Of a stretch of DNA of 64,000 nt, positions 18,079-27,093 are shown piece by piece. Under the pieces are notes generated by a model. That model did not search any database and was not told where the DNA came from. It saw nothing but the letters and a program-made list of their open reading frames with translations. This DNA is from Acanthopleuribacter pedis. GTDB taxonomy: Bacteria > Acidobacteriota > Holophagae > Acanthopleuribacterales > Acanthopleuribacteraceae. Location of the stretch: positions 1-64,000 of the forward strand of contig NZ_JAFREP010000007.1 of the NCBI RefSeq assembly GCF_017377855.1, read 5' to 3'. Position 1 is the stretch's first letter. Every line of letters begins with the position of its first letter. A program made the translations under genes and the position numbers.

Positions 18079-18757
18079 GAGTAAAAACTCCTTCCAAAGA
18101 TTACGATGGATAGAATTGGCACACGGCACAATGATTGGCCGCGGCAAAACGTGCGCGGCTCGAACGGGGAAGGACGGTGTTCAAGCCGAGCCGCATGGAT
18201 GACGCGAATAAGATCGTCGGCGTCATAAGCTGGGTGCGCTCAAAGGTTGTTGTTCCTAGAAAAGCGCTGAAGCTGAATATTGAATGCTCGCTCAATCTAT
18301 CAAAGGCTGTTGAGAAATGTAAATAAAATTTTACCGAAAATTTATTCAAGTAGAAGATAACCCTGGTCGGTGTGGTGCTTTTGGTCTGCTCTTTGTTGCT
18401 TAAGCTATTTGAAATTAATGTCTTTGATCTTTTGTAAAGGTGTTCCTTTTGGTTGTTGAGGTGTTTGGGTTCTTAACAAAAAACTCACGGAAATATCTGG
18501 TCTGTCCAGTGGGTGTCAATGGTAAATTATCAGATTGGTAAAAAATGGGCGACGCGGAATCGTGGCCGGCCGGGTTCCTCTTTGCTTGTTGCCTCGGGGA
18601 CCTTCGGAAAAATCCGGTGGATGGAACCGCCTGTGCTAGCGTGAACGTTTCAGGTCATTTCTTGCGGAAACCCCGATAAAAGCGTGAGCCGCGCGCGACA
18701 TTATCGGCGTATTCCCGCGGTCTGGGTTGGTTCGATCATTATGGACAGGAGCGTGAT
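18079..18757. other. AT-rich divergent intergenic region
   Basis: Holds the upstream regions of the lipase unit (minus) and the acetyltransferase (plus). The part at about 18290-18540 is clearly AT-richer than its surroundings. No ORF with domain or SD support, no confident promoter pair. Confidence 0.5.
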
Positions 18758-19291
18758 TTGTTTGTACCTCTGCCGACTTCCGACCGACTGCAATTCCGTC
18801 TTTTTCAGGAAGCCGACCTACCCTTCTTGGCTTCGATGTTTGCGGATGAACGCGTCATGCAGTTTTTCATCGGTGGTACGCGTGACTTGGTTCAGACCCG
18901 GCGTTGGTTGGCCAAGCGCCAAGATCAGTGGAACCGGTTCGGCCGCACCTTGTACGCGTTAGAAAAAAAAGAGGGCGGCTTGGTCGGTTATTGCGGCTTT
19001 ATTCGTTGGGAGATTGACGGTGTCGCGGAGACCGAGATTGCCTACGGATTAGCCCGCGAGGCGTGGGGACGGGGCTACGCCGTCGAGGCGGCGGTTGCCT
19101 GTCGTGATTTCGCGTTTGCGCGATGGACGCTAGCCCGGCTGATCGCTTTGATTCACCCCGAGAACACGGCCAGCAGCAAGGTGGCTCGGCGGATCGGGAT
19201 GGTTTTGGATCGACGCTGTAGGGTGAAGGGTGTTTCGGTGGATCTTTATGCGATTGATTGCGCCGGTCGGCCCGAGGGTGGCACCGAATAA
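18758..19291 (+). CDS. GNAT-family N-acetyltransferase, RimJ/RimL type
   Basis: 177 residues. The acetyl-CoA motif is in IAYGLAREAWGRGYAVEAA, followed by the C-terminal HPENTASSKVARRIGM typical of the RimJ/RimL-like branch (Acetyltransf_3). The start is TTG at 18758, chosen because AGGAG sits six bases upstream (18747-18751) and the next residues FVPLPTSDRLQFR match the family's beginning. Substrate (ribosomal protein N-terminus, antibiotic or small amine) cannot be told. It appears monocistronic. Confidence 0.85.
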   Translation: MFVPLPTSDRLQFRLFQEADLPFLASMFADERVMQFFIGGTRDLVQTRRWLAKRQDQWNRFGRTLYALEKKEGGLVGYCGFIRWEIDGVAETEIAYGLAREAWGRGYAVEAAVACRDFAFARWTLARLIALIHPENTASSKVARRIGMVLDRRCRVKGVSVDLYAIDCAGRPEGGTE

Positions 19292-19440
19292 GGGCGATTC
19301 GCGTGGGTCACTGTTTGTGAAAGGCGGTCGAACTGGGTTTGGTGTGGGGAGCCGGAATCGAGCGAACCCGACCTTTTTGGTGTGTTGCGGCTGGGCCGGG
19401 ACCGTTGCGGTTGGGGTTAGCCCAATACGCAACGATTGAC

Positions 19441-19468
19441 GGCGTTTCGTCGGTGATAGAGAAACGCC
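19441..19468 (+). terminator. Hairpin behind the acetyltransferase
   Basis: GGCGTTTC (19441-19448) pairs with GAAACGCC (19461-19468) around a 12-base loop and is followed by GGCTTTTCC. A weak intrinsic terminator reading plus; the rest of 19292-19600 shows no gene. Confidence 0.5.
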
Positions 19469-19600
19469 GGCTTTTCCGCAATAAGGGTTGAACTTCTTCT
19501 GTTCAGGCGGTGCGTCGGATGAAGCCGTCGGCCCGTGCCGACGCAAAGGTGAACGCGTGGGGTTGCGGCCTTCGCGAAGGGCGGAGCTGTCGTTGTCCGT

Positions 19601-20143
19601 TTACAGCGATGCGTGTTGCCTTCCTGTTTGTGTTTCCTGGAATAGCCAGGTTTTCGCAAGTTTCCATTTTACCGCAATTAGTTTGTTGGAATGACCCGTG
19701 AGCCGGGCAACTTCTTCGAGATCAAGGCCCAAAAAGTACCTCAGTTCGACGATTTCACACAGATCGGGGTCCAGTGCCTCGAGTTGGAACAGTGCCCGAT
19801 CCGTGGCCAGGACACGTTCGCGTTCCGCGTCGGATAGGCGGTGAAGCGGGTGTGTTGGTTGTTGATCGGGGCCGCCTGGAAGCGGATTCTTAAGGTGTTG
19901 GACCAGAAGCGCACGCAATACCTTGGCGGCGATTTTCTGTTGATCCAAACCTGGCGGTGGGTCAGGTGCGACCACGGTCTGGGTCTGGTGGAGGAAATTG
20001 AGGATGCGGGTGAGTGCCCGGGGGCTGAGGTCGTGAGTCTGTCCGTTGCCGGTAAAAAGGTTGTTGTCTTTTTCGGTATTTTGGGTTTTTTCAGAGAATT
20101 GCGTGAGGAAGGATAGTGCGGTGTGGAGATCAGGCAAGGACAT
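19601..20143 (-). CDS. Sigma-70 region-4-type protein (ECF-like), region 2 not recognisable
   Basis: 180 residues from ATG 20143 (SD AAGGTGA). The C-terminal ~50 residues form a clear sigma-4 helix-turn-helix: LEALDPDLCEIVELRYFLGL then LEEVARLTGHSNKLIAVKWK, as in the ECF sigma factors common in Acidobacteriota and Planctomycetes. The N-terminal ~120 residues (Gln/Asn/Thr-rich) do not show the sigma-2 motifs that bind core polymerase. It may be a diverged ECF factor or a DNA-binding relic acting without region 2. In related genomes such genes often sit near Ser/Thr kinases; here the next kinase starts 1.7 kb away on the other strand. Confidence 0.7.
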   Translation of the reverse strand: MSLPDLHTALSFLTQFSEKTQNTEKDNNLFTGNGQTHDLSPRALTRILNFLHQTQTVVAPDPPPGLDQQKIAAKVLRALLVQHLKNPLPGGPDQQPTHPLHRLSDAERERVLATDRALFQLEALDPDLCEIVELRYFLGLDLEEVARLTGHSNKLIAVKWKLAKTWLFQETQTGRQHASL

Positions 20144-21872
20144 ATGTTCACCTTTTTTTGGGGTGTTGAATTTTTGAGGTAGGCGAGATTGTTCTCTGTT
20201 TCTTTTATTCATAAAAATCGAAGAAAAAATGATTCTGAATTGTGTTTTTTTTAGTTTTGGTTATTTTCATTATATTTTGCGGTGATGAAGTGTTGTGTTT
20301 GCGGTGTTTAAAGTGAACTAAATAAGGGATTTAGTGGATCTTTTTATTTGTGGATATATAGATACAGAAAACCTGTGCCGGAGACGTTGACGGGCACCGG
20401 AATAGGTCGGATTCAATCTAGGCTTGAAAAGGAGAATCGTTATAATTTTCGATGCTTCTCTGTGATACTTAATCTTAACGTCATTGTTGACGATGGACTA
20501 AAGTTTAGTGAATGGTTGGGCCTGCTATCGAATGCCGAAGTGAATGAAACCTAAGAAGCGTGCGATTTGGGCCGGTGCCGTCCCATGAGGGATGGCGCGA
20601 AACGCCCTGCCGGGGTCGGTGGAAAAGGACGAGGACTGTTGGGACCGTTTTGTCGCGGTGCCTTTCTGGCCGACCCATGGTGGGATTTCGACGCCCATTC
20701 AATGCTGATCGAAGCGAGGTGCCGTGCGCGTGGGAAGTCGATCCTGGGGATCAAGCCCTTCCGGCGCACGGGGTTTCCTTCCACTGGTTCGGAGGCCGGG
20801 TTATTGGGGCGGCCTCGATGGTTCGTGCGGCGTGGTAGGGTTGGGATTCTCCACCGGTTCAGGTGGCGGTTTGGTGGGTGGGATGAGCTTTTCCGGCCCC
20901 TCCGTGTCGGGTGTCGACAAGTGGGCGGTTGTTAACACAAAGAATCGGGATAGTGCGGCTTGACGTCGCATTGATTCACCTCAGAACGGTTTGATTGAGA
21001 TCTACCGAACGCAAGCGCGTGAGTGCAGAAAGCAAGCGATGAACACCCTTCGCGGAATTCGACCAATCTGCCCCTGGAAGACCGAAGTCCCCAGGAAAAC
21101 CGTCGTGCGGTTTCGTGTGTTTTTCATTAAATTTCGGTTGATTGGGAACCGGCAGGTGTCTTTGTGCTTGCGCGATAGACCCTTACTGATTCATCCGCAA
21201 AAACCGGTGGTTCTGTATCAGGGCCGGTGTTTTTTCAGTTTCCCGCTAAAAGGGGATGAGGGTGTGAGGAAGGCGTCTGGGAAATGGATTAAAGCTTAGG
21301 GATAGCGTGCGTTGTGGGGCTGGGTGAGGGGTGAAGCCTGTTGTGGTTTTTACCTAAGAAGCGCGATAAGTCGCGGTGATTTTAACTAAATCTCTGGGCT
21401 GCAACGGCCTGTAAAAATGCGCACCGCACCCAGCGGGTACGGTCGGGCGCGACCCCGGTTTTTTTTCAAGCTACTTCGATACAGACCTTTAGAAAAAATA
21501 CCTCGCGTTTATCGAGCCTGTTGTGGTTTTTAGCGCTGTTGGGTAGGACGGGATTTTTTTCGTTCGATGGCTGCCGTGATTTGCAACGAAAAATCGGAAC
21601 TGATTCATGCGTCCCATGGTCGCCGCGGCGGAACGAACGACCATGTTGGCACAAGTTCGCATGGTGGACGGAGCCCTGGGCCGTACCGACACGGAAACCG
21701 GCAAAAGGGATTGATTGGCCGTTTTTAGAAAACCCATGGGTTGTGCATCGTATTTCGTTCTCAACATGTCACCCAATTCTCGCGCTAAGGGCGGGTGGGC
21801 CGTGGCGGAAAAACGCCGTGTTGCCTTCCCTGCCGGCGTGTTCCCGCATCGCGGTTACCTGGAGGAAGCATC
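20144..21872. other. Long gene-free stretch ahead of the kinase-TPR gene
   Basis: About 1.7 kb. Short frames on both strands lack SD, domain or consistent codon use. The first 300 bp (to about 20480) are AT-rich. The stretch contains the repeat at 21335-21532 and otherwise shows nothing I can name; an untranslated RNA cannot be excluded. Confidence 0.5.
21335..21532. repeat. Dispersed palindromic repeat, family A copy 1
   Basis: A ~160-base body with terminal inverted repeats (GCGCGATAAGTCGCGGTGAT at 21361-21380 against the reverse complement of about 21494-21517) and the conserved internal block CTCTGGGCTGCAACGG and GCGACCCCGG. It matches copies at 52297-52395 and 55115-55287. It is bracketed by an exact 18-base direct repeat AGCCTGTTGTGGTTTTTA (21335-21352 and 21515-21532), which looks like a target duplication. 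Confidence 0.72.
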
Positions 21873-24602
21873 GTGGAGTCTCCGTTCGATCATGGATCTT
21901 CAAAAGAAGTTGAATTGTCTCGTCAAGCATTACGTATGGCTGAAAAGGCGTTGTTGCATCCGAAAAGGGGTCGTTTAAATTTTATTAAAGAGCAATGTTT
22001 GTTGCGGCCGGTGCTTTTTGAGCGGACCTGCAAGCTGGTCTTTGACTCGGGCATGCCGGCTAACTATTTGGAAAACTCGCGCTTACCCGAGGTGTTAGAC
22101 GCCGACTTTTTCGATGCCTACTTTAAGAATCAACCGGTTCGGGTCGGTCCTTACCGGGTTATTCGCGAGTTGGGTCGGGGTGCCATGGGTTCCGTTTTCC
22201 AGGTACGCCAAATCGCCTCACCCAACCAAGACTATGCCCTAAAACTATGGACGCCCAACCTTGATGCCTCGGGTTTACCCGCGGATGAAGATCGTTTCCT
22301 CAAACGGTTTCAACGTGAGGTGGCTGTTCTTCGCGCGCTGAAGCACCCCAATGTGGTCGCCATTCACGATCACGATGTGTTTGAGGGGCGCCCCTACCTG
22401 GTCATGGATTATGTTCCCGGCCAACATATCGACGATTTCGTTGTGGAAAAACAACTTTCACTGGAGACCCGACTCCAGCTTTTTATTCAAGTTTGCCTCG
22501 GTGTGGAACACATTCACGAGAAGGGCTGTTTACATCGCGACTTAAAACCATCCAACATTCTGGCGGGTTACCTGGGTCGCAAAGCCCATGCTTGGATTGT
22601 CGACCTGGGGATTGCCAAAAACTTGGCTGCACCGATGACCCTGGACCACGAAGACACCCTTCCGGGGCATCGGCCGGGGACACCCTTGTACATGGCCCCG
22701 GAGCAGTTGGTTTTCGGCGGCGGTGACGACCATGTTCGTGCCGACATCTATGCCTTGGGATGCTTACTTTATGTGTTGTGGTGCGATCAAAAACCCTACG
22801 CGCGTTTTAAACCCGAGGAACTCACCCCGGTCGAACTCAAAGAAGTGCTGCTGCGCGAGCCGATGATCTTGCCGGATCAGCACGGCGGCTTGCAGGGGGC
22901 GTCCGCCTACGGCCCGACCCGGACCTACGTTCAAGCCGTGATCCAGCGCGCGACCGAGAAGTCGTTCGAGAAACGGTACCCCTCCGTTGCCGCGTTGCGA
23001 ATGGATTGTGAAGCCGTTTTGAAGGGGGCTTTTCCCGCCGGCTGCCTTTCGGAACAGATGCCGGCGCTGGTGGTGCCGGCGCTTCCCGTGGGACGTCCCG
23101 GCGGATCGTTGCTTGTGATGCGCCATTTGATGCCGTCGCCGCGGTCCGAATCATTCGGTTATCGAATGGAAGGTGCCCACGATCCCGTCGGCGCGCTCTT
23201 ACTAAGCCGGTTTCGCGAACGAAAAGGTGCCTGCCTGCAGGACCAAGCGGACTTTTTGCTAGAACTGGACACCTTGGGACGGCAGCCCGTCGGCGCCGCC
23301 TTGTCGCCGATGTTGGTCGCCTGTTATAGGGAAGTGGCCGAGGGTTACCTTGCCCTAGGTCGGGTCAATGGCGCCCTGCGCCAATTCGAAGCCTTGGAAG
23401 CGCGGGCGCGGACCTTGCTCGGTCCGTCGGCGGCCGATTGTCTGTATGGACAAATCACCATTGCATGGGAAATTGGGCGAAACCATCGCCGCCAGGCCGA
23501 GAAATGCTTTGAGAAACTCCGTCACAGGGTGCGTTTGGAAGAATATCCCGAGCTTTATGTGCAAATCGAGTTGTGGTTTATTCACCAAGCCGCGCGGGTG
23601 GGCGCACCCCGCCGGGCCTTGGAGCGGGCGCGTGTTTTGTCCGCGGCCTGTTCTGCACACCAAGCCGATTGGCCGGCGGGCCTTTTGACCGCCGAACGCA
23701 CGGTTGCTTTTTGCTTGTGGCAGGCAGGCTGTTTTGATCAGGCTGAGGCTGTTTACCGACGCTTGGTGGACGCGCTTCCCGAGGACACACCGGACGATCC
23801 CCGTCATCGGATGATTGCCGCCCGCGATTACGGTTTTTTCTTGATTGAGCAAAATCGCCCCCACGACGCCCGCGAGCGCTTGCTGCGTGCGTTGGCCTGG
23901 GCCGAGGTCGGCGATCAAGCCCTGATGCGGTTATCGCTGCGGTTGCGGGTCGGCCTGTGTTTGGCCGATTGGCAGTTGGGCCGGTTTGAAGCGGTTTGCA
24001 CCGCGTACCAAACCATTTTGGCGCCCTTGCGTGCCGCTTTCGGCGGGGACGATTCCGAGGTGAAGCGGATGATTGAGCTTCATGCTCTGGCCCTTGCCCA
24101 TCAAGGTTGCTACGAGGCGGCCCTTTGCGGCTTGGACGAATTACTGGACCGCGAGGGGGGTGCCGATCAGCTGAGCGAGGATCAGTGTCGTTATTACCTC
24201 AACAAAATGAACATTTTACTCCGTCAAGGGAAGCTGGAGCTCGCCGAGGCCGTTTTGGAGGGCCCCTTGGCCGGGTTTGAAACGCGGTTTCGCGACGCCG
24301 CCTTTCTCCTGACCGGTGGACGACTCATTAAGCTGGAGCTGTTGGTGAGCTGCAACCGTCACGAGGAAGCGCTTGAATTGGCCGATCTGATGTTGGCGGA
24401 ACACGCGGATGAAACCGTTCAAGCTCAGATTTTCCTGTTCAAAGGCGCCGCTTTGGCGCGGTGCAAGCGCCTTGCCGAGGCCAAGGCGCTGCTGCTGAAG
24501 AGTCGCCGCCACCTGCGCGAGGATCCGTGGCTGGGTCGTGTGCTCAACGAAGAAATGATCGGCGTGTTGGCCGCCCTAGAAGCGCCGTCGGGCGAGGACT
24601 AA
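21873..24602 (+). CDS. Ser/Thr protein kinase with C-terminal TPR-like helical region
   Basis: 909 residues from GTG 21873, chosen for its SD (GGAGGA, spacing 6). The first ~90 residues are of unknown type. The Hanks kinase domain runs from about 91 to 390: glycine loop ELGRGAMGSVF, the Lys in YALKLW, HRDLKPSN (catalytic Asp223), DLGIAKN in place of DFG, and TPLYMAPEQL. The C-terminal ~500 residues are helical with repeating ALR/AEAVYRRL-type motifs resembling TPRs. No transmembrane segment, so it is cytoplasmic, unlike the kinase at 43977. Adaptor-type TPR tails usually choose protein partners. The downstream gene converges on it. Confidence 0.92.
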   Translation: MESPFDHGSSKEVELSRQALRMAEKALLHPKRGRLNFIKEQCLLRPVLFERTCKLVFDSGMPANYLENSRLPEVLDADFFDAYFKNQPVRVGPYRVIRELGRGAMGSVFQVRQIASPNQDYALKLWTPNLDASGLPADEDRFLKRFQREVAVLRALKHPNVVAIHDHDVFEGRPYLVMDYVPGQHIDDFVVEKQLSLETRLQLFIQVCLGVEHIHEKGCLHRDLKPSNILAGYLGRKAHAWIVDLGIAKNLAAPMTLDHEDTLPGHRPGTPLYMAPEQLVFGGGDDHVRADIYALGCLLYVLWCDQKPYARFKPEELTPVELKEVLLREPMILPDQHGGLQGASAYGPTRTYVQAVIQRATEKSFEKRYPSVAALRMDCEAVLKGAFPAGCLSEQMPALVVPALPVGRPGGSLLVMRHLMPSPRSESFGYRMEGAHDPVGALLLSRFRERKGACLQDQADFLLELDTLGRQPVGAALSPMLVACYREVAEGYLALGRVNGALRQFEALEARARTLLGPSAADCLYGQITIAWEIGRNHRRQAEKCFEKLRHRVRLEEYPELYVQIELWFIHQAARVGAPRRALERARVLSAACSAHQADWPAGLLTAERTVAFCLWQAGCFDQAEAVYRRLVDALPEDTPDDPRHRMIAARDYGFFLIEQNRPHDARERLLRALAWAEVGDQALMRLSLRLRVGLCLADWQLGRFEAVCTAYQTILAPLRAAFGGDDSEVKRMIELHALALAHQGCYEAALCGLDELLDREGGADQLSEDQCRYYLNKMNILLRQGKLELAEAVLEGPLAGFETRFRDAAFLLTGGRLIKLELLVSCNRHEEALELADLMLAEHADETVQAQIFLFKGAALARCKRLAEAKALLLKSRRHLREDPWLGRVLNEEMIGVLAALEAPSGED

Positions 24603-24624
24603 CCCCGCCGGCCGACTGCACAGC

Positions 24625-26844
24625 CTATTCTTGGGTTGCACAGTTGATTAAAGCCGCGTAATCCGTGACGAACCAGTTGGTTTGCCAGTGGTTCAGGCGT
24701 GCGCGCAGCAGGGGCGCGCCACAGTCCACCGTGAAGCCGGCAAGCACGTGGCTACCGCCGACGAAAATCTCGCGGCGGCCGTCGCCGTCGGGATCGGCGA
24801 TCAGCATGTGGTTGCCGCTTGCAACCGAATTCATGCCGTACGCACTCTGCCAGATTTGTTCGGCCGTCCCGTCGCTGGTCACCGTGACCGCGCCGCCGGT
24901 GGCCAAAAACCAAAATGGATCGGTGAACGCGTCGATCCGGTCGTAACGGATGCCTTTAATCGGGACACCCAAGCCGGGATCACGGGTTGTCACCCATGCC
25001 GGAGGACTGCCGCGATAGATCTCGATCATGCCGCTTTGGGTACCTAACAGGATTTCGTTTTCGAGGTCGCCGTCGATGTCCGTCACCGTGACCGCGCTGT
25101 AGCCGCCTTCGACAAAGTCTTGTAGCTGGTTGGTTTGACCGTCAAAAAACAACACGTTGGTACCGTCGCCGCCCACCAAAATTTCCAAGGCCTCGTCCCC
25201 GTCGGTTTCGGCCGTGGTCAGGTGGGTGATCGGTGAGAAACCCAGCGTTGGCGAACGCCAGACTTCCGCCATGGTTTCGGTACGAAAGCGATGGAGCCGT
25301 TCGTTGCTCGCCGCGATGATGTCGACCACCCCGTCCGCGTCCACATCGGCCGTGGTGATGCGGTTGAAGTCGTCGTCCAGGTGGGCGCTCGTTGCCTGGA
25401 CCGCACCCGTGGCGCCGTCGTAGATGCGGATGACCGTGTTAAAGGTTTCCGAGGCGACGAACACCACTTCCATGGCCGGATCGCTGTCGAGGTTGTCGAC
25501 CGCGATTAAGGTGACACCATGCACCGTAAAACCGCCGCCCAGGAAGCGGATCGTGCGGGACAGCGCGCGGCTTGCACCGTTGAACACCAGCAGGCGGGGA
25601 TCCACGCTGGTTTCGTATTCCGGCGGGGCGACGAGGATTTCCTCGCTACCGTCGTTGTCCAGATCCGCCACGGCGAATTGATGCAGCGCCCCCGGCACCT
25701 TGCGGTTCTGGTAACGGGGGAGGCCGGTGTTAAAGTCCGCCACCGCCATCGTGGCGGTGCGCTCGAAGTTGCGAACGCCCGCGGCGACGATGTCGTCTTG
25801 ACCGCGGGATTCCAGGTCGCCCACGGCCAACCCGGAAATGGAATCCAGCTCGTCAAAAATCAGGGTCCCCATCGCCGCGCCTGAAGCACCCGCAAACAGG
25901 GCGAGGCGGTTGTTTTCCGTGTTCCAGGCGATGATTTCGACTCCCGTGGTGCCGTCGACATTGCCCATGGCGAAACCACTTGCAAACAGGATGATTTCGG
26001 TTTCCCATTTCACCGCTTGCTGCTCGACGTCGAAGGCGATCACGCTGCTGCTCAGGTCGCCGACCAGTTCATCGCGACCGTCCGCGTCAATATCCTGTGC
26101 CGTAATCGCGCGCCCAAAGCCGAGCAAATATTCCCATTGGACCGAACCATCGTATTCGATGACATAGCCGCGGTTCCCGCCGGACAGCGCGATTTCGGGC
26201 AACAGGTCGTCGTCCATCTGACCGACCGTCATCTCGTGGTCGGTGTAGGTCGCATGGGTCTGTTCCAGGGCAAAGGGCGTGCTACCCGAAAAAATCGACA
26301 GGCCTTCCGCGCCGACCACCAGGATTTCGAGGACCCTATCGTTGTCGATGTCGGTGATCTGCACGTCGTTCCAGGTGCTGAGGGTGACACCGAGGTCGAT
26401 GGTCACCAAGGGCGTGTCGCACAAGGGGTCGAACACCTCGATGGTGAAGTCGCTGTAGGCTACCCAGATTTCGTCCAGGTCGTCGCCGTCGTAGTCCGCC
26501 GTGCGCAGTGCCGTGATCGTCCGTGTGGTCGATAAGCTGCTGGTGGTGCGCGTTTCGATCAGGCCGTCCTCGGTCAAGGCCGAAATGGACCAGAAGCGCT
26601 GGGCTGTTGTGTTGGACAACGCCGCGGTGGCGACCAGGTCAAGGCCGGGGTTGCCGTCGAATTCACCGATGAACAAACCGGCCGCGCCAATCGTGTCCCC
26701 GCTGCTTGCCAAGGTCCAGCTAGGAAAGGGTGTGGTGGACGTGGCCGCTGTTTTGGCGGCCGCGACCGGGTTCGTGCTGAAGCAGGGTGAAAGCAGGGCG
26801 ACAAACAGAAACAATAGGGCCGACAGGTGAAAACCAAAACGCAT
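24625..26844 (-). CDS. Secreted FG-GAP/VCBS-repeat beta-propeller protein
   Basis: 739 residues from ATG 26844, with a signal peptide (FHLSALLFLFVALLSPCFS). The body is a run of FG-GAP-like blades, each carrying a Ca-binding-type Asp loop (DYDGDDLDEI, DIDNDRVLEI, DIDADGRDEL, DLDNDGSEEI, DVDADGVVDI, DPDGDGRREI). Two late cysteines flank the C-terminus (DCGAPLLRA, INCATQE). Such proteins act at the cell surface or outside in binding; no enzymatic domain is visible. The SD is AGAGAGG about 8 bases upstream. The hairpin at 26912-26966 lies in its leader region. Confidence 0.88.
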   Translation of the reverse strand: MRFGFHLSALLFLFVALLSPCFSTNPVAAAKTAATSTTPFPSWTLASSGDTIGAAGLFIGEFDGNPGLDLVATAALSNTTAQRFWSISALTEDGLIETRTTSSLSTTRTITALRTADYDGDDLDEIWVAYSDFTIEVFDPLCDTPLVTIDLGVTLSTWNDVQITDIDNDRVLEILVVGAEGLSIFSGSTPFALEQTHATYTDHEMTVGQMDDDLLPEIALSGGNRGYVIEYDGSVQWEYLLGFGRAITAQDIDADGRDELVGDLSSSVIAFDVEQQAVKWETEIILFASGFAMGNVDGTTGVEIIAWNTENNRLALFAGASGAAMGTLIFDELDSISGLAVGDLESRGQDDIVAAGVRNFERTATMAVADFNTGLPRYQNRKVPGALHQFAVADLDNDGSEEILVAPPEYETSVDPRLLVFNGASRALSRTIRFLGGGFTVHGVTLIAVDNLDSDPAMEVVFVASETFNTVIRIYDGATGAVQATSAHLDDDFNRITTADVDADGVVDIIAASNERLHRFRTETMAEVWRSPTLGFSPITHLTTAETDGDEALEILVGGDGTNVLFFDGQTNQLQDFVEGGYSAVTVTDIDGDLENEILLGTQSGMIEIYRGSPPAWVTTRDPGLGVPIKGIRYDRIDAFTDPFWFLATGGAVTVTSDGTAEQIWQSAYGMNSVASGNHMLIADPDGDGRREIFVGGSHVLAGFTVDCGAPLLRARLNHWQTNWFVTDYAALINCATQE

Positions 26845-26911
26845 GGGGTGACCTCTCTGAAATGCGAAAGCGCCCGCGTGGACCAACCGAGTTGTCTGGT
26901 CGGGACCCAGT

Positions 26912-26966
26912 CCGCATTTCTCACAAGGCTTCAGCTTCTTGCGACGAATCCTTGTGAGAAATGCGG
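26912..26966. repeat. Perfect inverted repeat, family B
   Basis: CCGCATTTCTCACAAGG (26912-26928) pairs exactly with CCTTGTGAGAAATGCGG (26950-26966). Related inverted repeats occur at 42463-42723 and 52089-52142, with a half copy near 55297-55314. It lies just ahead of the FG-GAP gene. Confidence 0.8.
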
Positions 26967-27026
26967 GGGAGCGCGGGCTGCCTTCATCAAAGCGGAACAA
27001 TGTGGAAGAAATTTGAGCTTTTGGGG

Positions 27027-27066
27027 AAAAAGCCCCGTCGCGATCCGGCTGTTTTGCGAAACGGGG
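27027..27066 (-). terminator. Intrinsic terminator of the zinc-ribbon kinase gene
   Basis: CCCCGTCGC (27033-27041) pairs with GCGAAACGGGG (27056-27066), with two unpaired bases, and the minus strand continues into TTTTT at 27031-27027. Confidence 0.65.
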
Positions 27067-27093
27067 TGATGTGAGGGGTCGGCTTCTGTTCGC

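Noticed and set aside
20567..20963. Overlapping plus-strand ORFs ahead of the kinase-TPR gene
   Set aside because: Several competing frames of similar length, no SD, no domain; consistent with chance frames in GC-rich non-coding DNA.
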